The notes: generated by a model from the letters alone, not told the origin. DNA of 53,015 nt from Muribaculaceae bacterium (GCA_029057985.1 JAIDYR010000089.1:1-53015); one strand, 5' to 3'. Positions 27,088 through 36,481 are shown, counted from the first letter of the stretch. Program-made: numbers and translations.

Positions 27088-27136
27088 AAGTAAAAAGTGA
27101 TAGTAAATAGGTATATAAGGGTTAGTCGTAACTATT

Positions 27137-28228
27137 TTATTGTTTAGGAGAAGACGGGAGTTGAGATATATTTTGTGATCGGTGGCGATCATAAGTGACA
27201 TAACCGGCCGCGACAAGACCCATCATTACCTGAGTTACTGTCTGAAACGCCCATACCACCATTGAATATGCCGCTGCATCTGCGCTTCTGACGTTATATA
27301 GCGACAGGGCAAATATGACTGCAAGATTCCACGGTCCGAGTCCCCCCGTTGCCGGAATTGCGATACTCAGAGATGCAAATATAAAGACTACGAGTCCGGG
27401 AATAAGACCGTATGCAAGCTCCGGACGGATTAGATCGCGCGTAAATGGGAAGGCGAAAAAACAAAGATACGTCATCAAGAAATATGCTACCCATATAATA
27501 AGAGTATATAACCAATATCGGATCTGATGTTTCATGGTAAACAGGATACGAAATCCATTCCAAAGATTTTGGGCTTGTGTTCGGATTTTCTGTATATGCA
27601 CATTAGTGGAGTGTGCAAACATTATCCATATTATTCCTCCAATAATGGCGGCAACGCTTAGCCAGAGCCATGGAGAAACAATAACATGCATGATATCGCG
27701 TCCTAACTGATAAGTATCCATGAATTTCTCAAGCATAGGGGATGCCACGGTGAGAGAAAGCCCGATAGTCACCATAATCATAATTGCATCTGAGATGCGG
27801 TCTCCAATATCTGTGCCGATGACGGTCGAAAGGTTTGCTTTTTGGCGGTCGGCTACATATAGACAACGCCATGCTTCTCCAACTCCTGTCAACAAAAGAT
27901 TAAGGGCATAGGCTCCAAATATAGCTACCATCTCGGCGAAGCGGGGCATCCTCTTGATTCCGGCTGCCCTGAGCTGAATACCCCAGCGCAGTCCGCGTAT
28001 GCATCGCGAAAGAACCTCTACGCCACACATCAGCAACAACCATCTGTAATCACATTGATCACGGAGAATTTGAATTATAGTATGGATTTTTATTTTATGG
28101 AATAGCCATGCAATCATGACTCCTGATATCAATATCGGGACGACTATATCAAGCACCTTTTTGATAACCGCACGCTTATCCTTAATATTTGATTTGGAAA
28201 TATTCTGCATAGAGTTGGCTTTTTTCAT
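27137..28228 (-). CDS. Lysylphosphatidylglycerol-synthase TM region family protein (UPF0104/AglD-like)
   Basis: 363-residue integral membrane protein with about eight helices and the family phrases CIRGLRWGIQLRAAGI (residues 77-92) and, near the C terminus, ATGGLGPWNLAVIFAL. Relatives form the flippase-like membrane part of MprF or stand alone as envelope-lipid proteins; no synthase domain is attached. Start ATG 28228 has a second ATG six codons in (28210), so the exact start is open. Monocistronic, facing repeat copy 5. Confidence 0.85.
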   Translation of the reverse strand: MKKANSMQNISKSNIKDKRAVIKKVLDIVVPILISGVMIAWLFHKIKIHTIIQILRDQCDYRWLLLMCGVEVLSRCIRGLRWGIQLRAAGIKRMPRFAEMVAIFGAYALNLLLTGVGEAWRCLYVADRQKANLSTVIGTDIGDRISDAIMIMVTIGLSLTVASPMLEKFMDTYQLGRDIMHVIVSPWLWLSVAAIIGGIIWIMFAHSTNVHIQKIRTQAQNLWNGFRILFTMKHQIRYWLYTLIIWVAYFLMTYLCFFAFPFTRDLIRPELAYGLIPGLVVFIFASLSIAIPATGGLGPWNLAVIFALSLYNVRSADAAAYSMVVWAFQTVTQVMMGLVAAGYVTYDRHRSQNISQLPSSPKQ

Positions 28229-28293
28229 ACAATCATAACGCTACATTGTCATCGAAGTTTTATTGATGATGTGAGTTTGACGACAAAGAATGT

Positions 28294-28324
28294 TTTGAGG
28301 ATTCTTGATTTTTTTGTATCTTCG
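28294..28324 (+). promoter_or_regulatory. Bacteroidetes-type promoter for the hydroxyacid dehydrogenase
   Basis: TTTG (28294-28297), 19 bases, TATCTTCG (28317-28324) then C. The start codon at 28350 lies 25 bases further on. Confidence 0.6.
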
Positions 28325-28349
28325 CGTATAAAATATAGACGTTATTGAA

Positions 28350-29303
28350 ATGAACATCACCATATTGGACGGGTATTCCGTCAATCCCGGCGATCTCTCC
28401 TGGAAAGAAATAGCTTCGGAAGGAGATCTCACAGTGTATGATCGAACTGCGCCTGAGGAAGTAATTGAGCGTGCCAAGGGTTCTGAAATCGTATTGACCA
28501 ATAAGGTAGTGCTTGACGCGGATGTGCTGGCCCAATTACCTGAATTGAAATATATCGGAATTTTGGCTACGGGAGTGAATGTAGTCGATATCAGAGAAGC
28601 CGAGCGACTTGGAATAGTTGTAACCAATATCCCTTCATATTCCACAATGTCAGTAGCGCAATCGGTCTTCGCTCTTCTGCTCGCTTTTACCAATTCTACC
28701 GAACATTATTCCGATCAGTTTCATGCAGGAGAATGGGCGAAATGTCCTGATTTCTGCTTTGTCGATACCGATCTAACCGAACTCGCGGGCAAGAAGTTTG
28801 GAATTATAGGATATGGGCATATCGGAAGGGCTGTAGCAGTGATAGCCCGGGCCTTTGGCATGGAAGTATATGCGGCAAGCAGCAAGTCTCAGGAAGAGAT
28901 TCCCGAGGTGAAAAAGCAGAATATAGATGAGATTTTCGCTTCGTGTGATGTAGTCACGCTGCATTGTCCGCTTACTGAAGATACGTTTCATCTGGCTGAT
29001 TCTCGACGAATCAACAGCATGAAGCCTACGTCGATACTGATAAATACAGCTCGCGGTCCGCTCGTAGATGAAGAAGCTCTTGCTGAAGCTTTGAAAGAAG
29101 GAAGAATCAGAGGCGCCGGGCTTGATGTACTCGGTCAGGAACCACCCCGCGCCGACAATCCCCTGACCGGAGCTCCCCGTTGCATTGTCACTCCTCATAT
29201 TGCGTGGGCAACCAAAGAGGCTCGCACCCGATTGATTGCAATTGCAGCGTCTAATCTGAGGGCATTTCTCGCCGGCACTCCCGTCAACCGAGTATTGCCA
29301 TGA
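28350..29303 (+). CDS. D-2-hydroxyacid dehydrogenase (hydroxypyruvate/glycerate dehydrogenase-like)
   Basis: NAD(P)-dependent reductase of 317 residues. The dinucleotide loop is GYGHIG at residues 154-159. Catalytic Arg is in NTARGPLVDEEAL, followed by Glu in GLDVLGQEPP and the acid-base His in TPHIAWAT. The sequence is closer to the glycerate dehydrogenase/HprA branch than to lactate dehydrogenase, but substrate choice cannot be fixed by eye. With the glycerate kinase at 17.2 kb it would form a hydroxypyruvate-to-phosphoglycerate route. The start codon of yjbR overlaps its stop codon. Confidence 0.9.
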   Translation: MNITILDGYSVNPGDLSWKEIASEGDLTVYDRTAPEEVIERAKGSEIVLTNKVVLDADVLAQLPELKYIGILATGVNVVDIREAERLGIVVTNIPSYSTMSVAQSVFALLLAFTNSTEHYSDQFHAGEWAKCPDFCFVDTDLTELAGKKFGIIGYGHIGRAVAVIARAFGMEVYAASSKSQEEIPEVKKQNIDEIFASCDVVTLHCPLTEDTFHLADSRRINSMKPTSILINTARGPLVDEEALAEALKEGRIRGAGLDVLGQEPPRADNPLTGAPRCIVTPHIAWATKEARTRLIAIAASNLRAFLAGTPVNRVLP

Positions 29304-29656
29304 ATATCGAAGAAGTGAGAGAATACGGACTAAGTCTGCCTCATGTGACCGAAAGGATGCCTTTCGGACCGGATACATATTGCATGGAGATCGGAGGAAA
29401 GATGTTTGTCCTTATGACTCTTGCAGGAGAATGGGATTTCTATAATCTAAAGGCAGATCCGGAATATTCCGAAGAATTGCGTGCAAGTCATGCTGATATA
29501 TTCCCCGGATATCACATGAATAAAAAGCATTGGATATCCGTAAGATTCGAGGGCGATGTTCCCGATATGTTGCAACGGGAACTCATTCTACATTCATATC
29601 AGCAGACTGCCCGAAATCTTACCAAGAAACGGCGCAGGGAATTAGGGTTTGAATAA
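29300..29656 (+). CDS. MmcQ/YjbR family protein
   Basis: 118-residue cytoplasmic protein of the YjbR fold (double-wing-like, sometimes called CyaY-like). Recognisable segments are MPFGPDTYCMEIGGKMF, then WDFYNLKADPEYSEELR and the MNKKHWISVR block, with a C-terminal helix ending KKRRRELGFE. Role unknown; DNA binding has been suggested for relatives. ATGA overlap with the dehydrogenase gene implies coupled translation. Confidence 0.9.
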   Translation: MNIEEVREYGLSLPHVTERMPFGPDTYCMEIGGKMFVLMTLAGEWDFYNLKADPEYSEELRASHADIFPGYHMNKKHWISVRFEGDVPDMLQRELILHSYQQTARNLTKKRRRELGFE

Positions 29657-29689
29657 CCCTTACTTGCCAAAATAAAGTAAGGGTTATTC
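29651..29689. terminator. Bidirectional terminator between yjbR-like gene and frnE-like gene
   Basis: A 15-bp perfect stem (GAATAACCCTTACTT and its complement) around a 9-base loop. The left arm contains the stop codon of the plus-strand gene and the right arm ends 6 bases before the stop of the minus-strand gene. Confidence 0.85.
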
Positions 29690-29694
29690 ATATT

Positions 29695-30396
29695 CTATAT
29701 CCCGCACCCTTCCGGTCCGCAACCATCCCCTTTAGCCATTGTTGCTTCTGAAGAATCATCCATGGCATTCTTAAGCCACTCGAGTATTTGATTTTCAGAA
29801 ATTACTCCTTGAATAACTGAACCGTCCGGAGCTAACATGAATGGCACAAATTCAAAATCTTCCCGCGTATCAATGACCTCTTGATCATGCATTACGGAAT
29901 CGGTAAACTTATTTGTGGTGAGAAAATCGATAGTCTCCCCGCGATCTATTCCAACTGATGTAGCTAAATCTGCCAATATATTGAGATCTGAAATGAGAAG
30001 ATTATCCTCGAAATTAGCTTTAAATATTGCAAAGTTGAGCTTTCTCAATTTTCCGGGAGATAATTTGCGGGCTGCCCATTTCATCAGACGGTGAGCGGGA
30101 AGCGATGTGCATACCTTAACTCCGGAAAGATTGTAATGCAGTCCAGCTTTAGCAGCCATTTTGGTAATCCCGGCCATTCGACGCTCAGCCTGTTCGGGCG
30201 TAATATCGTGGCCATCCATGAAGTGATCAAGCATGGTTTCAGCGGGGATTTCAGGCGCCTTCGGATTGATCTGATACGCACGGAATTCTATTTCTATGGG
30301 AGTGGTCAATTCCATTTTGCTTATGACATTTTCGAGTTTTTTCTCTCCCATGTAGCAAAAAGGACATTGAAAATCCGACCATATTTGTATTTTCAT
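29695..30396 (-). CDS. DsbA-family thiol oxidoreductase (FrnE-like)
   Basis: 233 residues, thioredoxin fold with a helical insert. The redox motif C11-P-F-C14 comes directly after the first strand (IWSDFQCPFCYMG), with the FrnE phrase EFRAYQINP near residue 40. A second cysteine pair stands in the C-terminal tail (GCGPEGCGI). There is no signal peptide, so it is cytoplasmic, as FrnE proteins are. It probably reduces or oxidises protein disulphides; no partner is adjacent. Confidence 0.9.
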   Translation of the reverse strand: MKIQIWSDFQCPFCYMGEKKLENVISKMELTTPIEIEFRAYQINPKAPEIPAETMLDHFMDGHDITPEQAERRMAGITKMAAKAGLHYNLSGVKVCTSLPAHRLMKWAARKLSPGKLRKLNFAIFKANFEDNLLISDLNILADLATSVGIDRGETIDFLTTNKFTDSVMHDQEVIDTREDFEFVPFMLAPDGSVIQGVISENQILEWLKNAMDDSSEATMAKGDGCGPEGCGI

Positions 30397-30538
30397 AACT
30401 TAAATTTTTTTGATAAACGTTATCACATAGTCGATTGTTCGTTATTAAGAAATAATTCGATTCCATGTGATATTTCGATTCCATAGAGGTAAAATCCCGG
30501 TTATCTGATATTAATATAACTTTCACCTTTCGCCATAT

Positions 30539-32992
30539 ATGAACGTGCAAAATAGTCATCTCGGAAGGAATCTTTCCGCATTTCGGGAGAGTCATAAAGA
30601 CTTGCCGATATCAGAGATTGCGGAGCAGGTTTTATCGTGTCTCAAGAAGAATCCCCGTCTTATATTGACTGCCCCTACCGGAGCCGGCAAATCTACATTA
30701 CTCCCTCTCGTGCTGTCAGAGGCATTTCAGGAAGGCAAGATTCTCATGCTCGAGCCCAGGCGATTAGCAGCAAAACATGTGGCACTCAGAATGGCTTCAA
30801 TGCTCGATGAAGAAGTGGGTGAGACGGTCGGATATCGCGTCAGGTTTGATACAAAAGTATCTTCCCGGACTCGAATAGAAGTTATCACGGAGGGTATAAT
30901 GGAGCGCATGCTTATCGAAGACCCGACCCTCGACGGAGTTTCAGTTGTGATCTTTGACGAATTTCATGAGCGCAATCTCTCAGCCGATCTTTCTTTGGCG
31001 CTCGTAAGAGAGATTCAAGCCGTGCTTCGCCCCGATCTTAGAATCTTAATCATGTCGGCCACAATTGATATAACCTCACTTTCTGCCGAACTTGACGCAA
31101 AGCATATCAGCAGTCCGGGAAGAAGCTATGAAGTCAAGATTATCAATGGAGATGATATTGAAATCAAGAATTGCGCTTTGGAAGTGGCGCGGACCATCAA
31201 TAAGGCTTTTAATAACCATGAAGGCAACATACTGGCATTTCTTCCGGGGGTCGCCGAGATAGTAAAATGCCGGGATTTATTGGCGGAAAATTTAAAGAAT
31301 GTAGAGATACTTGAGTTATATGGAATGTTGCCTCAGGAGAAGCAACAGAAAATATTCTCTTCTCCTAAAGGCAACATTCGCAGAATTGTATTGGCAACTC
31401 CTATTGCCGAGACATCCCTCACTATAGAAGGTATTACCGTAGTGGTTGACTCTGGTCTTTATCGTACGCCGGAGTTTCAGCCCTCTTCCGGCCTGAGTCG
31501 CCTTGTCACCAGGCGGATTTCTATGGATATGGCTGATCAAAGAGCAGGAAGAGCCGGACGAATCGCACCCGGCGTCTGCTATCGCTTATGGTCGAAAGCT
31601 ACCGAATCGAGATTGAAGCTGACCAGAGACCCGGAGATCCTGACAGCCGACCTTGCGCCGGCGATGCTTGCAGTTGCGGCTTGGGGTGAAGCTGACCCTG
31701 CGCGCCTTCCTTGGGTTACTCCTCCCCCTAAAGGGAATATGGCCAATGCGCGAAATCTGCTGAATCTGCTTGGGGTGATTGACAATAAAGGAGTATTGAC
31801 GGGAAAAGGCAAACTTTTGGCTCAACTCCCTTGTCATCCGCGCATTTCTTCGTTGCTGATAGAGGCCGGCGATCTGAAGGGTCTTGCTTGTGACTTAGCG
31901 GCTATATTGGAAGAGAAGGATCCATGCCAGGATGAATCAAATTCAGATATATCTATAAGGCTGTCCATGCTTCAGCAATATAGAAAAAATCGCCGACCGT
32001 CATCCTTTAAGAAGATCGATGATATTTCTGCACAATATCGCCGTCTTATTCATTGCAGAGAAGAAAGTAAGGGTAATGATCCCGAAGATTCCGGCTATCT
32101 GATTGCTATGGCTTATCCGGAGAGAATTGCTATGCGTAATAAGGACGGAAAATACCGCCTTTCAACATCTCAGGCCATAGTCGCTCTACATCCTGAAGAT
32201 AATCTTGCACGCTATGAATTCCTTGCGGTTGCGGCAGTAGGCTCCCGGATATTTCTTGCAGCTCCTATATCGCGAACAAGGGTCGAAGAAATGGCTAAGT
32301 GGACAGAGAGTATCTCATGGAATAGTCGTGATGGGAGAGCTATTGTTCAGGATGAACTTAGACTTGGAAGCCTTGTCTTGGCGACCCGCCGGACAAAAGG
32401 GAATCAGAGAGAGATGATCACTGCTGCCATAGCAACAGCCGCTCCTAAAGAAGGTCGGACGATGTTTGATTTCAATGACGAGGTGGAGAATCTTCAACTC
32501 AGAATAGGAGTCGCTTCAGAATGGCATCCGGAAATGAACTTTCCGGATGTTTCGACCGATAAAATTCTTGCTTTGGCGAAAGACTGGTTGCCAATGTATA
32601 TCGGTAAAGCATCTACAACTCAGGAACTTCGGAAGATTGATATGAAAAGCGTGATTCTCGGACTCCTGACTTACGACCAGCAATTGATCCTTGACCGAGT
32701 AACGCCCACTCATCTCAGATTGCCCGGCGGAAGAAACGTAAAGATACAATATCGACGTGGTGCTGAAGCTCCGGTCGTAAGCGCCCGGATTCAGGATTGC
32801 TTTGGATTATTTACAACTCCGACTGTCGATGATGGAAAGCGGCCGGTATTGATGGAGCTTCTTTCACCGGGATTTAAACCGGTGCAGTTGACTCAGGATA
32901 TGGAGGGATTCTGGAGAGAGACCTATTTTGAGATCCGCAAAGAGTTGCGAAGAAGATATCCCAGACATAAATGGCCCGAAGAACCTTCATGA
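30539..32992 (+). CDS. hrpB: ATP-dependent helicase HrpB
   Basis: DExH-box RNA helicase of 817 residues. Walker A is TGAGKS (47-52), motif II is DEFH (140-143), motif III is MSATID, and motif VI lies in DQRAGRAGR; then come the HrpB-specific C-terminal domains to residue 817, ending RKELRRRYPRHKWPEEP, a clear HrpB signature. Motif IV-like LAFLPG is also present. The ATG at 30539 comes 16 codons before conserved sequence. Convergent with the SpoIID/LytB gene, whose stop is only 7 bases away. Confidence 0.95.
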   Translation: MNVQNSHLGRNLSAFRESHKDLPISEIAEQVLSCLKKNPRLILTAPTGAGKSTLLPLVLSEAFQEGKILMLEPRRLAAKHVALRMASMLDEEVGETVGYRVRFDTKVSSRTRIEVITEGIMERMLIEDPTLDGVSVVIFDEFHERNLSADLSLALVREIQAVLRPDLRILIMSATIDITSLSAELDAKHISSPGRSYEVKIINGDDIEIKNCALEVARTINKAFNNHEGNILAFLPGVAEIVKCRDLLAENLKNVEILELYGMLPQEKQQKIFSSPKGNIRRIVLATPIAETSLTIEGITVVVDSGLYRTPEFQPSSGLSRLVTRRISMDMADQRAGRAGRIAPGVCYRLWSKATESRLKLTRDPEILTADLAPAMLAVAAWGEADPARLPWVTPPPKGNMANARNLLNLLGVIDNKGVLTGKGKLLAQLPCHPRISSLLIEAGDLKGLACDLAAILEEKDPCQDESNSDISIRLSMLQQYRKNRRPSSFKKIDDISAQYRRLIHCREESKGNDPEDSGYLIAMAYPERIAMRNKDGKYRLSTSQAIVALHPEDNLARYEFLAVAAVGSRIFLAAPISRTRVEEMAKWTESISWNSRDGRAIVQDELRLGSLVLATRRTKGNQREMITAAIATAAPKEGRTMFDFNDEVENLQLRIGVASEWHPEMNFPDVSTDKILALAKDWLPMYIGKASTTQELRKIDMKSVILGLLTYDQQLILDRVTPTHLRLPGGRNVKIQYRRGAEAPVVSARIQDCFGLFTTPTVDDGKRPVLMELLSPGFKPVQLTQDMEGFWRETYFEIRKELRRRYPRHKWPEEPS

Positions 32993-32999
32993 TGGAAGC

Positions 33000-34094
33000 C
33001 TATCTTATTTGACAACCGGGATAATAGAATGAAAGAATCTCCTTAAAATCATAACCTTCGAGTGCCATTCGGGCTGCTCCAATCTGGCAAAGACCTACTC
33101 CGTGGCCCCAACCTCGTCCTTCAATAAGGAATCTGACGGGGTGGTCCGAGAACTTTTGAATGGTAATCCGGGAGGAATATAAATGTGATGGAGCCAACAA
33201 ACGGCGAATCATAAGCTCCTTACCCAGATACAACTCTCCTTTCTCTCCATATATCCTTAATAGCTTGGCTCTTCCTGATTGACCCGATTCAATTATTTTT
33301 AAATCTTTTATTTTTCCCAAGTCCCTTCCGAATTTTGTCTTAAGGTTCTCCTCCAAATCCTCAGAGGAAATTTCAGTTTGCCATCGATAACCTCCATCGT
33401 TGCCGAGATCATAATCCTTAAGTATGGCCTTCAATACTCTGTCTTTTTCCGAAGGATCTAATGCAGAAAGGTTACACCATGGATCATCAAGACTTTCAAG
33501 ACATTCTTCTTCTCTTGATTGCCAACAGGATGAAAAGACCTCTGTCCGGCCTCCGCAACATTTGGAAAACCGCGTGTCGACAAGATTCCCTTTCGGAGAA
33601 TACAGGCAAAGACCCGCGGTGGATCTGATCGCTTCTTTTATAGCGGGATCCATCTGTTGCAAACCTTGATAGCGTTGGCAATGATCGTCTGCACATACAT
33701 CGAAACCACGATGATCACATGTATCTTCCCACGTAATTATCTGATCTTTAGCAAATATTTTCCCCGATGCCTCATAGTTATGAGAGCCGGAAATCTTTCC
33801 CATCGCCCAACTGCGTGATATGACAGCGTGTGCTTTAAGAAATTCAATAGGAGCGTCGGGATTCATCTCGCTCCCTACGACACATTCAAGATAAGTTTCC
33901 AGAGGCAGACGATTGATCAACTGATATACCGGATCTTTCGAATTAAAGACTTCTCCCGGTAGTTTACTCTCTATTGCTCTTTCCCAATGGAATCCCAATC
34001 CTATGAGTTGATTATAAAGAATTGAGTAATCGCGGTCTTTTTTTATATGAGGCTCTCCGGAAGTGGCGATGCCCACGCTAATAATTCTATTCAT
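33000..34094 (-). CDS. SpoIID/LytB domain protein
   Basis: 364 residues. SpoIID family features are LPLETYLECVVGSEMNP (79-95), LKAHAVISRSWAM near 104-116 and the C-terminal GRGWGHGVGLCQIGAARMA. SpoIID enzymes are glycan-strand-cleaving lytic transglycosylases acting on stripped peptidoglycan. This protein has no visible signal peptide, so either it acts on cytoplasmic recycling products or its export signal is missing. A cysteine-rich insert (CDHRGFDVCADDHC, later KCCGG and SSCW) is present in the middle. Confidence 0.88.
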   Translation of the reverse strand: MNRIISVGIATSGEPHIKKDRDYSILYNQLIGLGFHWERAIESKLPGEVFNSKDPVYQLINRLPLETYLECVVGSEMNPDAPIEFLKAHAVISRSWAMGKISGSHNYEASGKIFAKDQIITWEDTCDHRGFDVCADDHCQRYQGLQQMDPAIKEAIRSTAGLCLYSPKGNLVDTRFSKCCGGRTEVFSSCWQSREEECLESLDDPWCNLSALDPSEKDRVLKAILKDYDLGNDGGYRWQTEISSEDLEENLKTKFGRDLGKIKDLKIIESGQSGRAKLLRIYGEKGELYLGKELMIRRLLAPSHLYSSRITIQKFSDHPVRFLIEGRGWGHGVGLCQIGAARMALEGYDFKEILSFYYPGCQIR

Positions 34095-34222
34095 TTTTGG
34101 TAATTAGGCTTTACTTAAAGTTGAAAGTAATCAGATATATAAAGATATTCTTTAAGTCTGATAAATTTCTTCGAGGAGCCCGGTTATTGATCAGGCACTG
34201 TTCATTTGTTTGAGTTAAATAT

Positions 34223-34957
34223 CTAAATCAATCCCATTGAACCGGCGAGTCGACATGCTTCAATCGAATTTTTTACTCTAAGTTTGGAGAGAATTTCTTG
34301 GCGATGACGACTAACCGTATTCTTGCTTATATGAAGAGCATCCGCAATCTCGGTACTTTTCATACCTGATGAAATCAGTTGGAGAATCTGCTTCTCACGC
34401 TTACTTATTATTTCATCATTGGCAGCCGAGGTCAGTTCTTCCTTCATGCCGGTTACTGAATTGACTATATAGCTCTTGCTCGGAAAATCAAAAATCATTG
34501 GACTGTATATGCATATAGTGTACAATACATTTTCCTGATTCTCATCATGAATGTAGAATATCCTGTGTAGCACTTCTAAAGAAGTTTTTAATCTAAGCTT
34601 GGACATCAGAAAGTATTCTTGCTTTCTATTTTTGGGAAGTTTTCGCAGAAAATGGAAGAACCTCAGTTCTGCAATAAACTTTTCTTCCCTTTCCTGTTCT
34701 GACATAAGATCAAATATTTCTTTTTCCCAAATTGAGTTGATCAAGGAATAATCGGAAATATGGAATATTTTGGCGAATGCTCCGGCATATATCCTACTTG
34801 ACCCCTTGGATAAATCGCTGACCACTACAATCGCGTTTTCAATTCGGGCAAATACTTCAGCATACTGGTATACATATTTGTATCCATTCCCGACAACATC
34901 CAAATCTTGCTCTCTTAATAGGCGATCAAGTTTTTCGAAATGGTTATTTTTAGCCAT
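34223..34957 (-). CDS. LuxR-family transcriptional regulator with PAS-like N-terminal region
   Basis: 244 residues. The C-terminal 60 residues are a GerE/LuxR helix-turn-helix (SKREKQILQLISSGMKSTEI, then ISKNTVSRHRQEIL). The first 180 residues look like the mixed alpha/beta PAS-like sensor found in many Bacteroidetes LuxR proteins; no receiver Asp is seen. It is divergent from the DUF1349 gene at 35135 with a shared promoter region, so that gene or its own gene may be the target. Confidence 0.88.
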   Translation of the reverse strand: MAKNNHFEKLDRLLREQDLDVVGNGYKYVYQYAEVFARIENAIVVVSDLSKGSSRIYAGAFAKIFHISDYSLINSIWEKEIFDLMSEQEREEKFIAELRFFHFLRKLPKNRKQEYFLMSKLRLKTSLEVLHRIFYIHDENQENVLYTICIYSPMIFDFPSKSYIVNSVTGMKEELTSAANDEIISKREKQILQLISSGMKSTEIADALHISKNTVSRHRQEILSKLRVKNSIEACRLAGSMGLI

Positions 34958-34979
34958 TGTCTAATCTGAAAAATGCAGT

Positions 34980-34995
34980 TAACTTTGCAAAGTTA
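34980..34995. promoter_or_regulatory. Palindromic pair of back-to-back -7 boxes
   Basis: TAACTTTG-CAAAGTTA is a perfect 16-base palindrome that presents the Bacteroidetes -7 element on both strands, 23 bases upstream of the LuxR start on the minus strand and 140 bases upstream of the DUF1349 gene on the plus strand. No good TTG at -33 was found for either direction. Confidence 0.5.
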
Positions 34996-35040
34996 ATAAA
35001 AAACATTAAGTGAGAGAGTAAAAAATAGTATTTAAAGAAA

Positions 35041-35067
35041 TTAGAGCCGATATAATTAAGAATGTTA
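35041..35067 (+). repeat. Probable solitary end of the 185-bp repeat
   Basis: Twenty-seven bases starting TTAGAGCC and ending AAGAATGTTA match the left terminal inverted repeat of the dispersed element at 22 of 27 ungapped positions. The rest of the element is absent, so this would be a decayed remnant or solo terminus. It lies in the leader region of the DUF1349 gene. Confidence 0.45.
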
Positions 35068-35134
35068 GTGTATACTCCATCGAATTGATGTTGTAACATG
35101 TCTTTATTGAAAGGTTCTTAACTGATTAAGCATC

Positions 35135-35788
35135 ATGAAACTAAGATATATCATCATGATTATGGCGACAACTTTATGCCAATCAGTAATGTCGCAATCT
35201 CTTGAAAAAATGAATTGGTTTAACGAGCCGAGTGATTGGAGTATCAAAGACGGGCGTTTGAATATGAGTGTAACTCCAAACAGTGACTATTGGCGGATCT
35301 CTCATTATGGCTTCACTGTAGATGACGCGCCCTTCTATTATGCTGAATATGGAGGTGAATTTGAAGCGAAAGTTAAGGTGACAGGCGACTATAAAGTTCG
35401 GTTTGATCAGGCCGGAATGATGATTAGAATAGATCATGAGAATTACATAAAGTGTGGCATTGAGTTTGTCGACGGAAAGTATAATCTCAGTACTGTAGTC
35501 ACTCATCATACTTCCGATTGGAGCGTAATAGCGCTCGATCGTCCTGTGGATGCAATATGGATAAAAGCCGTGCGTCGTCTTGATGCCATAGAGATCTTTT
35601 ATTCTTATGATGATCGTGAATATCATCTGATGCGGAACGCATGGATGGAGGCGAATCGTCCGGTTAAAATCGGTATGTATGCCGCAAGTCCTGATGGTAA
35701 TGGATTTAATGCATCGTTCTCAAATTTCAAGGTAATTCACCTCCCGGATAAAGTCCGAACTGACTGGCTACGTCAAAATACTGAATAA
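35135..35788 (+). CDS. DUF1349 family exported protein
   Basis: 217 residues. A signal peptide (MKLRYIIMIMATTLCQSVMS) precedes a concanavalin-like beta-sandwich domain of the DUF1349 type: FNEPSDWSIKDGRL, DQAGMMIRIDHENYIKCGIE and the closing GMYAASPDGNGFNASFSNFKV are characteristic. Relatives bind or act on carbohydrates, but no catalytic set is established. It is divergent from the LuxR regulator. Confidence 0.88.
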   Translation: MKLRYIIMIMATTLCQSVMSQSLEKMNWFNEPSDWSIKDGRLNMSVTPNSDYWRISHYGFTVDDAPFYYAEYGGEFEAKVKVTGDYKVRFDQAGMMIRIDHENYIKCGIEFVDGKYNLSTVVTHHTSDWSVIALDRPVDAIWIKAVRRLDAIEIFYSYDDREYHLMRNAWMEANRPVKIGMYAASPDGNGFNASFSNFKVIHLPDKVRTDWLRQNTE

Positions 35789-35899
35789 TCAGCTTATTAT
35801 CATGTTGTTAATAATTTCGTAATGCATACGGAAAATAAGATAGAACCCCCTTTGTATTTTATATTTGTAACTAACTTATGATAAGATAAATAGAAGGAA

Positions 35900-36481
35900 A
35901 TGACAGAATGGGATAAAATGCAAGCGCATCAAATATATAATGATTTTGATGACGATTTATTCAGACGCAGGGTTGAGGCCAAGAAACTGTTTAAGGAGTT
36001 TAATCTTACTAATGATGATGAGATTAATCGTCGTCATGAAATTATGATTAAACTTTTTAAGAGGGTCGGTGAGCGAGTATGGATCGAACCCGAATTCATT
36101 TGCGAATTTGGTAAAAATATTTCCATAGGGAATGATGTATATATCAATTTCGGTTGTACTCTACTTGATTGCGGTCAAATTGAGATAGGTAATAATACCT
36201 TGATAGGACCTCATGTTAGCGCATATTCAGCCAATCACTCTCTTGATGCTGCTGAGAGAATTGCAGGAGCCTTAATTCCAAAGCCTATAAGAATCGGTGA
36301 TAGAGTCTGGATAGGAGGAGGTTCTACAATTCTCGGCGGAGTTACTATAGGTGATGACAGCGTAATTGGAGCCGGAAGCGTTGTTACGCGAGACATACCC
36401 TCAGGAGTAATAGCGGCAGGAAATCCTTGCCGAATTTTAAGAAAAATCGATAGTAATGATAAAATTGGATATCAAATCTAA
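35900..36481 (+). CDS. Sugar O-acetyltransferase, left-handed beta-helix (MAT/GAT type)
   Basis: 193 residues. An N-terminal helical Mac domain (about 1-60) is followed by hexapeptide repeats ending in a coil with IGDRVWIGGGSTILGGVTIG and AAGNPCRILRKI. The catalytic His of the NHS-type loop is seen in SANHSLDA. Transfers acetyl from acetyl-CoA to a sugar or other hydroxyl acceptor in the cytoplasm. It is the first of three separate members of this family within 5.3 kb. Confidence 0.92.
   Translation: MTEWDKMQAHQIYNDFDDDLFRRRVEAKKLFKEFNLTNDDEINRRHEIMIKLFKRVGERVWIEPEFICEFGKNISIGNDVYINFGCTLLDCGQIEIGNNTLIGPHVSAYSANHSLDAAERIAGALIPKPIRIGDRVWIGGGSTILGGVTIGDDSVIGAGSVVTRDIPSGVIAAGNPCRILRKIDSNDKIGYQI

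Noticed and set aside
34170..34200. gagcccggttattgatcaggcactgtt as another end of the 185-bp repeat
   Set aside because: Beyond the first seven bases the match needs gaps and is no better than chance for this A+T-rich region.
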